Notes: generated from the letters alone by a model not told the origin. Shown: positions 9,045-17,085, counted from the first letter of the stretch. The stretch: DNA of 38,869 bases from Odoribacteraceae bacterium (GCA_031276355.1 JAISNC010000002.1:1-38869); one strand, 5' to 3'. A program made the numbers and translations.

Positions 9045-9179
9045 ACTATCTCCAAGTTCTCGAGAAGGTCTTTACGAGAGCATAGAGCGAAGCAATCCAT
9101 TGATTTTTGGGTTTCTGGATTGCTTCCCGCTCGTTCCTCGCGGTTACCAATGACGAAAACCGACTTTTGAGACAGCCCC
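9045..9179. repeat. MITE-like palindromic element, copy C (left half degenerate)
   Basis: Right end CCGACTTTTGAGACAGCCCC (9160-9179) is well kept, with GAAGCAATCCA (9089-9099) and CTGGATTGCTTCC inside. The left end GGGACTATCTCC is a weak match to GGGGCTGTCTC. It lies between two convergent genes, about 105 nt after the antiporter stop and 24 nt after the lipoprotein stop, so it could serve as a two-way terminator. The remaining stretch 8940-9044 shows nothing clear. Confidence 0.65.
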
Positions 9180-9202
9180 ATCCATTTTTAGTACACGGTG
9201 AC

Positions 9203-10186
9203 TTATTGATCAAGGGCTTTAAGTGCCGTCAAAACGGTTGCCTTGGTGACCGGCAACAACTCGAGCGTCTCCTGTAGTCCGGAGGTAATCTTGATCTCCT
9301 TGGTAGCGAGTGAGTAAGCCCCGTCCTTTATAGAAAAGGCGATCAGGGTACCCTCTGCATTGAGGGGCATGCTATTGTCATAACTCTGGACGGTCGTCGC
9401 GTTGACCTCCGTGTAGAGTTGGGCGATCACGTTAGAGTCTTTAGCCTTGAAGAAGACAAAGGTATCGCCCGTGCCCCCGCCGTAGGTGGCCAGCGAACCG
9501 AACTGTCCGGAGAGAACCACGGTCACGGTCGTGTTATCCCCCATGTTCCAATAGATATCGCAGTTGAACCATCCTAACTTTTTGAACTGGAAAGAGAAGT
9601 TCTTGTTCTGGGCGAACGCCATATTCCACTCGCCTTGCCGTTCCCCGTCCACGGCATTGACCACGGTATCGGGTACCTCTTGCCATACAAACCGGTCGTT
9701 CTTGTCAACAACCCCCTCCCATACGTATGTCCATTCACCGTCCTCCTTATCCGTCGGGATAGTCACGGTGAGGAATTGAGAGGTGATCGGATCGACGCTC
9801 TCCCCGCCATGCAGGACGTTGATATGAAAGAACCCGTCGGACTCGAGGTAGAGGCCACTTATCAAGTTCGTGTTCGTTCCCGATAGAACGATCTCGCTTG
9901 GCTTCAGCATGGTAGTAACCTCAACGGTATACTCGCCCGTGATAGGCTGACCGTTTTTGGTGAACACGCCGCCACCGGGGATGAGTAACTGTACACCGTT
10001 CTCGAGCGCTATCGTCTGCGGTTGATCCGAAACCTGGCGTTTAAAGGTTTTTTGGGCACCGGCCAGATTTTCCTTGATAAAATCACTTGCCTGGTAGTTT
10101 TTACTCGTGTCGTTGTCATCGTTGTCATCGGAACAGGCACAGAAAAGAGCACCCGCGCATAGGATAGATAAAAAAAACTGTTTCAT
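9203..10186 (-). CDS. Surface lipoprotein of unknown function
   Basis: A 327-residue exported protein: hydrophobic residues 4-15, lipobox ending at Cys18, followed by SDDNDDND. An acidic run right behind the lipid-carrying Cys resembles the Bacteroidetes lipoprotein export signal, so exposure on the cell surface is likely. Residues about 55-160 contain IALENGVQLLIPGGGVF, NGQPITGEYTVEV and SGLYLESDGFFHINV, a beta-rich module seen in many Bacteroidetes exported proteins of the form 'IP.GAF.D..G.PVTG.V.V'. It is not an enzyme signature. The rest looks beta-rich with no motif I recognise. Monocistronic as far as can be seen; upstream 332 nt are AT-rich with no exact TAnnTTTG on this strand. Function unknown. 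Confidence 0.8.
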   Translation of the reverse strand: MKQFFLSILCAGALFCACSDDNDDNDTSKNYQASDFIKENLAGAQKTFKRQVSDQPQTIALENGVQLLIPGGGVFTKNGQPITGEYTVEVTTMLKPSEIVLSGTNTNLISGLYLESDGFFHINVLHGGESVDPITSQFLTVTIPTDKEDGEWTYVWEGVVDKNDRFVWQEVPDTVVNAVDGERQGEWNMAFAQNKNFSFQFKKLGWFNCDIYWNMGDNTTVTVVLSGQFGSLATYGGGTGDTFVFFKAKDSNVIAQLYTEVNATTVQSYDNSMPLNAEGTLIAFSIKDGAYSLATKEIKITSGLQETLELLPVTKATVLTALKALDQ

Positions 10187-10518
10187 AATGGTTGTGTTTT
10201 TTGTTTTTATTACTTTCGTGTACGTTAAAGATGCAGAGATGCTAAAATAGTTGCCCGACTCTCTTAAAATTATGGTGATTTAACAAATAAAACTCGTCCA
10301 ATAGACCGCGTAAATACTTGTAATAAACTGTAAGTAAAAATATTATAAACGAAAAGAAATTTCAAAAAACCGGAGGGCAAAAAATAAGATGGGATCACCC
10401 TTACTCGCGATCGACGAGAAACCTGGAGTTTAGAGATACACCGATCCCTGACACTTGAAAAGATTTAGCCCGGGAATCACCCGTAGTACGAAAGATTTCA
10501 GTAATTTCGTCGATTAAT
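10187..10518. other. AT-rich divergent intergenic region
   Basis: 332 nt between the divergent lipoprotein (minus) and flavodoxin (plus) genes. No open frame of note. On the plus strand TACTTTCG (10211-10218) and TAATTTCG (10502-10509) are one change away from TAnnTTTG. I see no riboswitch, hairpin terminator or long repeat. Confidence 0.4.
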
Positions 10519-11160
10519 ATGAATATGAAAGTAATTGCATTCAATGGTAGTCCCAAGCGGGAGGGGAACACGTGCCAAGCGATCAAGACCGTCGCCGGTG
10601 AGCTGGCAATGAGAAATATCGAGGTCGAGATCGTCCACGTGGGTAACAAGCCGATCCGCGGGTGTATGGCTTGTGGGCAGTGCGCAAAGAGTGGAGATAA
10701 CAAGTGCGTGATCAGCGATGACGAGGTGAACGAGTGGATAGCGATGATGTTGGCGGCGGACGGTGTGATCCTCGCCTCCCCCGTCTATTTCGCCGGGATC
10801 AACGGCACGATGAAGTCTTTCTTGGATCGCGCCGCTTACGTGATTGCGCACCAACAAGGGGCCATGCGTTATAAAGTAGGCACGGCGCTTGTAGCGGTGA
10901 GGCGAGCCGGGGGGAGCGTAGCACTCGACACGCTCCACCATTACATACAGTTTTTCGAAATGCTCTCTCCCGCGTCGAATTACTGGAATATCGTCCACGG
11001 ACGTTTACCCGGTGAAGTGTTACAAGACAACGAGGGTCAGCAAATCATGCGCGTCCTCGGCAGAAACATGGCCTGGCTGATGCACGCGGTAGAGCAGGGA
11101 AAAAGAAACCTCTCTCTACCCGACGTAGAGGAGAAGATCTCCACGCATTTTATCCGCTAA
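10519..11160 (+). CDS. Flavodoxin-family NAD(P)H-dependent FMN reductase
   Basis: Cytoplasmic FMN-binding protein of the iron-sulfur-flavoprotein/multimeric flavodoxin type, 213 residues. The phosphate loop FNGSPKREGNT lies at residues 8-18. A cysteine cluster CMACGQCAKSGDNKC (about 50-64) matches the family variant that can hold a cluster or disulfide. ASPVYFAGINGTMKSFLDR (about 91-109) is the second FMN-contacting segment. The C-terminal third, up to the MAWLMHAVEQGK helix, fits the small dimerising subdomain. Its likely job is redox transfer to quinones, nitro compounds or other acceptors; the true substrate is unknown. Stands alone between an AT-rich region and a palindromic repeat. Start at the first ATG of MNMKVIAF; the second ATG two codons on is equally possible. 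Confidence 0.88.
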   Translation: MNMKVIAFNGSPKREGNTCQAIKTVAGELAMRNIEVEIVHVGNKPIRGCMACGQCAKSGDNKCVISDDEVNEWIAMMLAADGVILASPVYFAGINGTMKSFLDRAAYVIAHQQGAMRYKVGTALVAVRRAGGSVALDTLHHYIQFFEMLSPASNYWNIVHGRLPGEVLQDNEGQQIMRVLGRNMAWLMHAVEQGKRNLSLPDVEEKISTHFIR

Positions 11161-11263
11161 CAGCCCTTGTAAATTCACTTTTTCCCCTTGCGCACGTAGG
11201 TTTTGTTACGCGCGGAAATCTTGTTCCTGTTCCTCTGTCGGGAAATATTTTCGGTTTTTTATT

Positions 11264-11372
11264 GGGGCTGTCTCAAAAGCCGGTTTTCCTCCTTGCGAAT
11301 CGCGAGGAACGAACGGGAAGTAATCCAGGGCGCGTTAAATTCCTGGATCGCTTCCCCCTTCGGGTGAGCGAT
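11264..11372. repeat. MITE-like palindromic element, copy D (right end degenerate)
   Basis: Left end GGGGCTGTCTCAAAAGCCGG is sharp and is the exact counterpart of the right end of copy C. GAAGTAATCCAGG and CCTGGATCGCTTCC form the inner inverted pair with two changes. The right terminal repeat is not recognisable. It lies about 100 nt past the flavodoxin stop. Confidence 0.65.
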
Positions 11373-11460
11373 AACGTTCAGGCCCCGTCTCTCCCAGCGC
11401 TAAAATTTCCATTGATAGTCATGATAAACAGCTGTATGCACGATAAAAGCGGGGCGAGAA

Positions 11461-11720
11461 AAAAATGACTGATTTCAACATCTAATTAATTGTATATTCA
11501 TCTATTTCTTGTGTTGCGCACCCTCAAAGATTTCAAAATTCGAGGAAGACTCACGCAAATGTTCTCTTAATGAGCAACGAATGGCAACGGTTGCTCGAGG
11601 AAGTAGTCAGATAATGCCGATAAATTCTCACAGTATATCATATTTTGTAAAACATAATTCTGTCGAGAAAAAAATTGACTAATTTCATACATTTGATTAA
11701 TTATATATTCATACATTTGC
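11461..11720 (+). promoter_or_regulatory. Duplicated promoter-like segment upstream of the FISUMP lipoprotein
   Basis: About 50 nt at 11461-11511 return at 11668-11720 with roughly 80% identity by eye (TGACT-ATTTCA, ATTAATT, TATATTCAT, ATTT shared). The second copy contains TACATTTG twice (11688-11695 and 11712-11719), each a full TAnnTTTG -7 match; the first copy has lost both. The downstream gene starts at 11852, giving a leader of about 125-150 nt. Between the copies I see no gene I would defend. The repeats could also recombine and remove one promoter. Confidence 0.45.
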
Positions 11721-11851
11721 GCCGTTATGTCGCGTGTCGATGATTCCCTGTCAAGTACCACCTCGCAGCGGTCGGCTTGTTGCGCCGGTTGAGTCGTCAT
11801 GTGCACAGAACCAATAAAAGTGAATAATAAACTATAAAAATTAAGAATAGT

Positions 11852-14062
11852 ATGAATACATCACGAATTTGCTCGCTCGCGCTGGCGGCCCTCGCGATCT
11901 TGTCGTGCGCGGACGAGCCGCTGGACCCCACCGGCAACGAGGAGCGAGAGACCACGATCGCCCTCTCTCTCACCGCGGCACCCGAGATCCCCGGCATGAG
12001 CGGCACGCGCGCCCTTCCCGCGGAGGGGACGGTGGAGGAGGGAATTACCGCCGGGTACATCGTCAAGGACTTCTGGTTGTTACAATTCGACGAGCGGGGG
12101 TACCGGGTCGGCCCCCCCCGCTATTACACGATGCCCACCACGGGGAGTACCACGGCGGTCGCGGTGATCAAGCCCACGAGCGGGAGGTACAAGTGCGTGC
12201 TGTTAGCCAACACCCATTCCAACGCGCTCGGCACCGCGCTGGGGCCTATCAACTCGCTGGACGACCTGAAAACCATTCACAAGAGGATCTGGAGACTGGA
12301 AGACATGTACAATGCCGGTGGGCTCGCCCCCGACTTGTTCATGAACGGTACCGTCGACGTGACCAGCGATACCAAAACGTTGACCTGCGCGTTATACCGT
12401 AACGTGGCCAAGCTCACGCTGACGCTTACCAACAATAGCGGTTCAGGCGTGACTATTGCCTCCGTGCAATTGCGCAACGTGCCCGATCGCCTCTTCTATG
12501 CCGACCGGTTGTTTGACGGCGCCGCGCCCCCGAGTCCCTCGCCCGCTCAATCGGGCGCGATCGATCTTCCCGTCGAGCCGTGCGCGGTAGCGGCCAACAG
12601 CTCGAAGACGCTGCGCTATTACCTGCCGCGCAACTGCCAGGGTACTACCGGGACGAGCACGGAAGCCCAGAAGAACATGTACGCGCCCGGTCGCGCCACC
12701 TACATCGAGATCATGGCCGTGACCAATAGCGGTTGCAAGCCGTTGCGTTACCGCTTCTACCCGGGCGCGAACATGACGAACGATTTCAACATCGTGCCGA
12801 ATTTCCACTACACGCTCCCGATCGTCTTTAGCTCCGCGGGAGCCGAGGGGGATAGCCGCGTGGAGAACCTGGGGAAGGTGCAACTGGTGGAGTCAAACTC
12901 CTATCTCATCAACCCGCTCTCCGGAAACGTCCAGACCACCTACGGCGTGCCCGTTACCCGCATCAACAAGTTCTGGGGCTCCCCGGACGGGGCGGCGGCT
13001 AACATGCTTGCTCCAGATACCGGGTGGGAGGCCGAGGTGATCTGGCAAGATAAAGCGGGCGCGGGCCTTATCGATTTTTGCGAGGCCACCGGCACGATCC
13101 TGACTACAGGTAAATACGAGGGCACGGGAGAAACGTATTTTTACTTCAGCCCCAAGGAAAACGCGTCGGGAAACGTGTTGATCGGTGTCAAGAAAAAGGG
13201 TGCTACCGAATACCTCTGGAGCTGGCACCTGTGGATCACGGGCTACAACCCGGATGCCGCGCCGTCAGCCTGGCAGGAGAACGTTTACTCGTACACCGTT
13301 TCCGGCGGGGCCGTGCATCGCTACGCCAACGGGACGGGCACGACGTGGAGCACCCTTTACACCGATAAATTCATCATGGACCGCAACCTGGGTGCGGCCA
13401 GTGCCAACCGCGGGAATGCCAATACCCACGGCCTGTACTACCAGTTCGGGCGCAAGGACCCGTTCCCCGCTTCGAGTGTTCTACTGTATGGCGTGGCTGG
13501 CAACGCTCTCCCTCGCTATCATGACAACACCGATTGTATCTCGAGGGTCAGGGGCGCGACGTCGATCAAGATGGCGGTACAGTATCCTTGCAACTTCTAC
13601 TATCCCGGGAATGACGACTGGGTGCAAAACAACCCGTATACCGCTAACTCGTGGAATAACCCGGGATGGCATGAATCGCCGACCGGCAAGAGTCTTTTCG
13701 ACCCCTGTCCCCCGGGATGGCGGTTGCCCGTGATCAGCACGTGGAACACGTTCGTCCTTCCTGGTACTATTACGCCCAACGCCGCTAACTATCCAGACGA
13801 CTTCAATATCAATACCGATCGAGCCGGCTGGGAGTTCTACATAGCCGGTTCCAGCGGCACAACGGCCTTCTATCCGGCGGCGGGCCTTCGCTTCGCCAAT
13901 TCGGGTGCCACGATCAACGCGCGGGGCATCGGTTACTACTGGTCCTCCGCGCCGCTCGACAGCGTGTTAGCTCGTTACTTGTGGTTCCACTTGGATCACG
14001 GCACAGGCCAGCAGACCGAGCATCGTGGTCAAGGTTTCTCCGTGCGCTGTGTCCAAGAATAA
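11852..14062 (+). CDS. Fimbrillin-like lipoprotein with C-terminal FISUMP domain
   Basis: A 736-residue envelope protein: signal peptide to lipobox LSC with Cys19. Residues about 30-330 look like the Bacteroidetes minor fimbrial subunit/fimbrillin type (DUF4906-like): VKDFWLLQFDERG, then CVLLANT, FMNGTVDV and LYRNVAKLTLTL, an order typical of Mfa-type structural or tip subunits. Residues about 500-736 are a Fibrobacter-succinogenes-major-paralogous domain: FIMDRNLGAA (507), LYYQFGRKDPFP, SLFDPCPPGWRLP (about 613), YYWSSA (about 695) and the closing GFSVRCVQE. Such fusions are usually tip or anchor proteins of short fimbriae. No fimbrial operon partners are adjacent, so it may be an orphan tip adhesin. 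GC-rich and close in codon use to the chromosomal genes, not the prophage leader region. Confidence 0.85.
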   Translation: MNTSRICSLALAALAILSCADEPLDPTGNEERETTIALSLTAAPEIPGMSGTRALPAEGTVEEGITAGYIVKDFWLLQFDERGYRVGPPRYYTMPTTGSTTAVAVIKPTSGRYKCVLLANTHSNALGTALGPINSLDDLKTIHKRIWRLEDMYNAGGLAPDLFMNGTVDVTSDTKTLTCALYRNVAKLTLTLTNNSGSGVTIASVQLRNVPDRLFYADRLFDGAAPPSPSPAQSGAIDLPVEPCAVAANSSKTLRYYLPRNCQGTTGTSTEAQKNMYAPGRATYIEIMAVTNSGCKPLRYRFYPGANMTNDFNIVPNFHYTLPIVFSSAGAEGDSRVENLGKVQLVESNSYLINPLSGNVQTTYGVPVTRINKFWGSPDGAAANMLAPDTGWEAEVIWQDKAGAGLIDFCEATGTILTTGKYEGTGETYFYFSPKENASGNVLIGVKKKGATEYLWSWHLWITGYNPDAAPSAWQENVYSYTVSGGAVHRYANGTGTTWSTLYTDKFIMDRNLGAASANRGNANTHGLYYQFGRKDPFPASSVLLYGVAGNALPRYHDNTDCISRVRGATSIKMAVQYPCNFYYPGNDDWVQNNPYTANSWNNPGWHESPTGKSLFDPCPPGWRLPVISTWNTFVLPGTITPNAANYPDDFNINTDRAGWEFYIAGSSGTTAFYPAAGLRFANSGATINARGIGYYWSSAPLDSVLARYLWFHLDHGTGQQTEHRGQGFSVRCVQE

Positions 14063-14115
14063 AGGGAGTGCGACGACCGCGACCGTTTCCCGCGCTCCCC
14101 GGGGCGGCAATTGGC

Positions 14116-14159
14116 TCCCGTCCGGGCATGCTTCACGCGTTTGGGCATCCCGGACGGGA
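14116..14159 (+). terminator. Strong hairpin after the FISUMP lipoprotein
   Basis: TCCCGTCCGGG (14116-14126) pairs perfectly with CCCGGACGGGA (14149-14159), and an inner ATGC/GCAT pair extends the stem past a one-base bulge. TTTT follows about 12 nt later. The position 54 nt after the stop codon fits intrinsic termination; it also marks about where chromosomal sequence ends. Confidence 0.7.
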
Positions 14160-14179
14160 TACGTCGTCCTGTTTTAATG

Positions 14180-14201
14180 ACCCAATTAAAAACTAACATT
14201 A
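14180..14201 (+). repeat. 22-nt sequence shared with the leader at 21467-21488
   Basis: ACCCAATTAAAAACTAACAT continues TA here; the same 22 nt occur at 21467-21488 with one change (A to G). At 21467 it is the leader of a small phage gene. Here it precedes ATG at 14212 and an 11-codon frame beginning MKISEIE, like the start (MKISEL) of the phage gene at 19212. It looks like a broken remnant of a phage gene start at the prophage edge, or possibly an attachment-site related repeat. Confidence 0.4.
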
Positions 14202-14269
14202 CTAAACAGAAATGAAAATTTCCGAAATCGAAACGATCGCTATCTAATATGCTGATTATTAGATAATTA

Positions 14270-14294
14270 AGTGGAGTAGCAGGGATACTCCACT
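14270..14294. terminator. Hairpin AGTGGAGTA/TACTCCACT, possible terminator
   Basis: Perfect 9-bp stem (14270-14278 with 14286-14294) and a 7-nt loop, followed by CTGTTGTT. It could end transcription leaving the prophage genes on the minus strand or entering from the left. The rest of 14295-14440 is AT-rich with no gene that I can support. Confidence 0.45.
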
Positions 14295-14440
14295 CTGTTG
14301 TTAATGCTTGACTATCAATGCAGTACATGCTTTCTATTTTTTCTTATTGTGTTTTTCATAAACATATTTCCGGGTTGACGAGCAGTCAAAATTTGCTGTT
14401 TCCAGATCGAATGATAAAAAGGATTTCATAATATATGGTA

Positions 14441-15013
14441 TTAAAAATCGTCCGTGATAGTCCTGGACTTGCCCCAGGCTTTTTTTATGGGCGGGAGATA
14501 TTTCTTGATCATCTCGCCTATTTTGTCTTTCGCATACTCGTAGTCCACGTTTTCTGCGGATAATTCTAATCGTACTTTTTTTACACCGAGTCGCGCTATT
14601 CGTTCAAGCTGATCGAGTGTTACCGGGTAAACCGCGTTAACACTGTATTACCTTATTTTCAATGATCCGATGGTCGAATGATAACGACCAATATCATCTT
14701 CCACTGAAGAAAGCGCGTGCAACGTTATGATCTCGTCATCGCTTAACTTTAACAAAAGAGTCGCCTTGTCGTTTATAGTAATTGGTACGAGTGCCGTTAT
14801 ATTCATACTGATGGAAAAAATCGTCGTCCCGTCCGTGTACGCCATTAATGATAATAAGATGGAGTTCTTGTACTTGTCTGTCGACTTGTATATCTTCACG
14901 TAATCCGTAGAGATGTATCGACTCCCGTCCCCGTTAACCTTATCGTTTATTTTTTGCCCGGATGCTATTATCGATAGCACAAGCATGCAAGTCAATGTAA
15001 TGAACGCTTTCAT
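14441..15013 (-). pseudogene. Exported phage protein split by one in-frame TAA stop
   Basis: Reading from 15013 gives 121 residues (signal peptide MKAFITLTCMLVLSIIASGQ, then a soluble domain) to a TAA at 14650-14648. The same frame then stays open for 68 more codons to TAA at 14443-14441, and the continuation looks like genuine protein: VYPVTLDQLERIARLGVKKV and a C-terminal DKIGEMIKKYLPPIKKAWGK. With the stop ignored, the protein is 190 positions and reads as one domain; proteins with a '..IR...Y.V....L..I...GIKK.R' pattern are common exported proteins near Bacteroidetes phage repressors. So this is either a fresh nonsense mutation or rare stop read-through. The start overlaps the HTH gene stop by 4 nt (ATGA), so they are translationally linked. 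Function unknown; an exported immunity or superinfection-exclusion role would suit the position next to the repressor but is a guess. Confidence 0.75.
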
Positions 15014-15363
15014 GGTTTATTTTTATCAAGTAGTATTTTAATTGTTCTTTCTTTTTCTTCCAAAAGCATCTTCAAATGCTCGATCTCTTTCTCTTGCTCG
15101 ACCATGATATTAACGTTACCGGACTGAACCCTGTGTCCCTTGCCATATACCTTCACGCATGATATCGGAGTATTTCTGTTGAAAAAATAATCTATCGGTA
15201 CGTTAAAAAAGTCGGCAATTTTTTCGATGGTAGTCACGTTCGCTTTTCCGGATTTCATCAAATTATAATATGTCTGCTTTGATATTCCGGTTTTCTCCAG
15301 GAACTTCTTGATCGTTATATTACCCAATACGATTAGCTCTGTGATTTTCAATGCATTTACCAT
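15010..15363 (-). CDS. XRE-family HTH transcriptional regulator with C-terminal coiled coil
   Basis: 117-residue DNA-binding protein. Residues about 12-62 form an XRE helix-turn-helix: ITIKKFLEKTGISKQTYYNL holds the recognition helix, and IEKIADFFNVPIDYFF is the typical fourth-fifth helix pair. Residues about 88-115 (EQEKEIEHLKMLLEEKERTI) are heptad-like, for dimerisation. It sits between the repressor-like gene and the exported protein, in the same direction, with a 63-nt AT-rich gap upstream. Probably a second regulator of lysogeny or of the exported protein. Confidence 0.82.
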   Translation of the reverse strand: MVNALKITELIVLGNITIKKFLEKTGISKQTYYNLMKSGKANVTTIEKIADFFNVPIDYFFNRNTPISCVKVYGKGHRVQSGNVNIMVEQEKEIEHLKMLLEEKERTIKILLDKNKP

Positions 15364-15426
15364 GTCTCGTTTCTATTATAATGATATATTATATTCATCA
15401 ATACAATGGTTTTTTTATCCCGCGAA

Positions 15427-15969
15427 TCAACTTGCAGCAACACATGTGGCATCGTCTTCCCGGAGGGCAGGGCGATTTTTTTCTCGCATAATAAATTGTT
15501 CTATCGTGCGCTGCTGAGAGGTCACGGTATTAATTAATTGTTCTATTTTTTCCCATACATTTTCTGGAATCGTGATGTGCTCTTTTTTTGTAACCAATTC
15601 TTCGATTTGCCGGTCTTTGCGCTCGATTGTCTCCAATAATTTATTAATATCTGCTTCTTGGAATGCTTTTCTATTTTTGGATAAAGACACGTCCGTGAAT
15701 TTTTCTCCTGTACCCGTGAGAACCCACACTTTGTTGATAGACGAAATATTACTTATCTTATCAAGAAAATCCGATTGAAGCTCCTTGCGTCCAGTTTTAA
15801 TGTCAGTGAAATGCTGCGATGAAAAGCCAGCTTTTTCCGCGAGGGACTTGAAGCTACGGAATTTCCCCTCGTCAATCAATAGCTGCACGGCATAAATAAG
15901 TCGCTTCACCTCAATGCTTTTCGCCTTCGGAAAAAAATCATCAGTAAATATTACTATCTCTTCTTGCAT
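15427..15969 (-). CDS. Phage CI-like repressor (HTH)
   Basis: 180-residue regulator at the switch point of the prophage. Residues about 28-85 look like an HTH: FKSLAEKAGFSSQHFTDIKT as helices 2-3, then NKVWVLTGTGEKF, the 'W.LTG.G.M' sequence that marks many phage repressors of temperate phages. Residues about 98-165 are predicted coiled coil (LLETIERKDRQIEEL, EKIEQLINTVTSQQRTIEQF). No LexA-type Ser/Lys protease domain is present, so induction would not be by RecA-stimulated self-cleavage. Transcribed divergently from the small HTH gene at 16048, sharing a 78-nt control region. Similar architecture (HTH plus coiled coil) to the neighbouring gene at 15010, but sequences are not close. Confidence 0.82.
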   Translation of the reverse strand: MQEEIVIFTDDFFPKAKSIEVKRLIYAVQLLIDEGKFRSFKSLAEKAGFSSQHFTDIKTGRKELQSDFLDKISNISSINKVWVLTGTGEKFTDVSLSKNRKAFQEADINKLLETIERKDRQIEELVTKKEHITIPENVWEKIEQLINTVTSQQRTIEQFIMREKNRPALREDDATCVAAS

Positions 15970-15995
15970 ATATCAGTATATTTTCTTTATCTTTG
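15963..15995 (+). promoter_or_regulatory. Rightward prophage promoter (Bacteroidetes type) in the switch region
   Basis: TATCTTTG (15988-15995) matches TAnnTTTG and CTTG at 15963-15966 sits at the expected -33 distance. Transcription would start near 16002 and run into the small HTH gene at 16048. The -33 box overlaps the first codons of the repressor gene, so repressor bound here could both shut the right promoter and regulate itself. Short repeats of TATA/ATAT type in 15968-16035 may be operators. Confidence 0.6.
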
Positions 15996-16047
15996 CGCTA
16001 TAAAGTTTTTAGCAATGTAGTATAAATATAAAGTAAAAACAAGAGCA

Positions 16048-16266
16048 ATGAGCATGAAAAAAGAAGATCTCATGAAAATTATTCAATGCTTGCCAAGAGG
16101 CTACGGTAGAATAATTATGGAAAGGACAGGGTTATCTCTTCCTACAATTTACAACACGATTCACGGGAAGTCTAAAAATGAGCTTGTTATATCCACAGCG
16201 ATAGAACTCGCCAAGGAGACAAAAGAAAAGTCTGATAATATAAAGTCATTAATTGAATCATTGTAA
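16048..16266 (+). CDS. Small HTH protein, Cro-like
   Basis: 72 residues. RIIMERTGLSLPTIYNTIHG (about 21-40) fits a helix-turn-helix and the C-terminal helix follows. First gene rightward from the switch promoter and divergent from the repressor, the place of cro. It stops immediately before the adenine methylase ATG (TAA then ATG, no gap), so it heads the early operon. The second ATG two codons in is an alternative start. AT-rich compared with the methylase. Confidence 0.7.
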   Translation: MSMKKEDLMKIIQCLPRGYGRIIMERTGLSLPTIYNTIHGKSKNELVISTAIELAKETKEKSDNIKSLIESL

Positions 16267-17085
16267 ATGAAACCCCCTCTTACATATTACGGAGGTAAGC
16301 AGCGCCTGGCCGAGCGTATCTTGGCCATGTCGCCCCCGCACGAGATATACTGCGAGCCGTTTTTCGGCGGCGGAGCGGTATTTTTCAGGAAATACAAGTC
16401 TGCCGTCGAGGTCATAAACGACCATGATAACGACTTGATCAATTTCTACTCGTGCGTCCAGGGCCGGTTCGACGAGCTGGAAGCGCTCGTGCAACAGACG
16501 CTCTGCTCCGAGACCATGTACCGGCACGCCAAGGACATCTGGAACGCCCGCGTGGAATCCAGCGATGTCGAGCGCGCGTGGGCCGTGTGGCTCATCACTA
16601 ACGGTTCGTACGGCGGGAGCATGCATGGCGGGTGGAAATGGTGTAACGGGGTATCAGGTAGTCACGCCGGTGTCTACCTGAATATAAAAAGGAACCTGTT
16701 CTCCAGGAGACTGAAAGAACGTCTCTCGGAGGTGCAGATATGCTGCCGGGACGCGCTGGACGTGATCGGTGACCGGGACACCTCCCGCACGTTCTTCTAT
16801 CTTGATCCCCCGTACCCGGGCTGTTACCAGCAGCATTACAGCGGTTACACCGTCAAGGATCTCGCGCGGCTTCTGGATCTCCTTTCGGGGATCAAGGGCA
16901 AGTTCATCCTGTCCAACTACTGGAGCCAAACCTTGAAGTTCCACGTGATCAAGAACGGGTGGAACTATCGCGTGATAGAGATGCCGCTGATCGCGTCTCG
17001 CGATCGTGGCAGGACGCGAAACGAGGTGCTTGTCTATAATTATATCACGGAACCTTCATTATTCGATGGGCAATGGAAAATATAA
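16267..17085 (+). CDS. D12-class N6-adenine DNA methyltransferase (Dam-like)
   Basis: Transfers a methyl group from S-adenosylmethionine to N6 of adenine in double-stranded DNA. 272 residues, as for Dam/DpnM. LTYYGGKQRLAERI (5-18) is the D12 N-terminal motif, YCEPFFGGGAVFF (about 29-41) is the AdoMet-binding motif I, and D-P-P-Y at 180-183 is catalytic motif IV. The middle segment about 60-130 (including NGSYGGSMHGGWKW) would make the target contacts. The target is not predictable by eye, though GATC is common in the class. No restriction gene is adjacent; overlaps the cytosine methylase by 13 nt. Codon use is GC-rich, unlike the preceding regulators, so the two methylases may have been gained as a unit. 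Confidence 0.92.
   Translation: MKPPLTYYGGKQRLAERILAMSPPHEIYCEPFFGGGAVFFRKYKSAVEVINDHDNDLINFYSCVQGRFDELEALVQQTLCSETMYRHAKDIWNARVESSDVERAWAVWLITNGSYGGSMHGGWKWCNGVSGSHAGVYLNIKRNLFSRRLKERLSEVQICCRDALDVIGDRDTSRTFFYLDPPYPGCYQQHYSGYTVKDLARLLDLLSGIKGKFILSNYWSQTLKFHVIKNGWNYRVIEMPLIASRDRGRTRNEVLVYNYITEPSLFDGQWKI

Noticed and set aside
11567-11806. 79-residue minus-strand frame in the gap before the FISUMP lipoprotein
   Set aside because: No ribosome site or family likeness, and it runs over the repeated promoter-like block.
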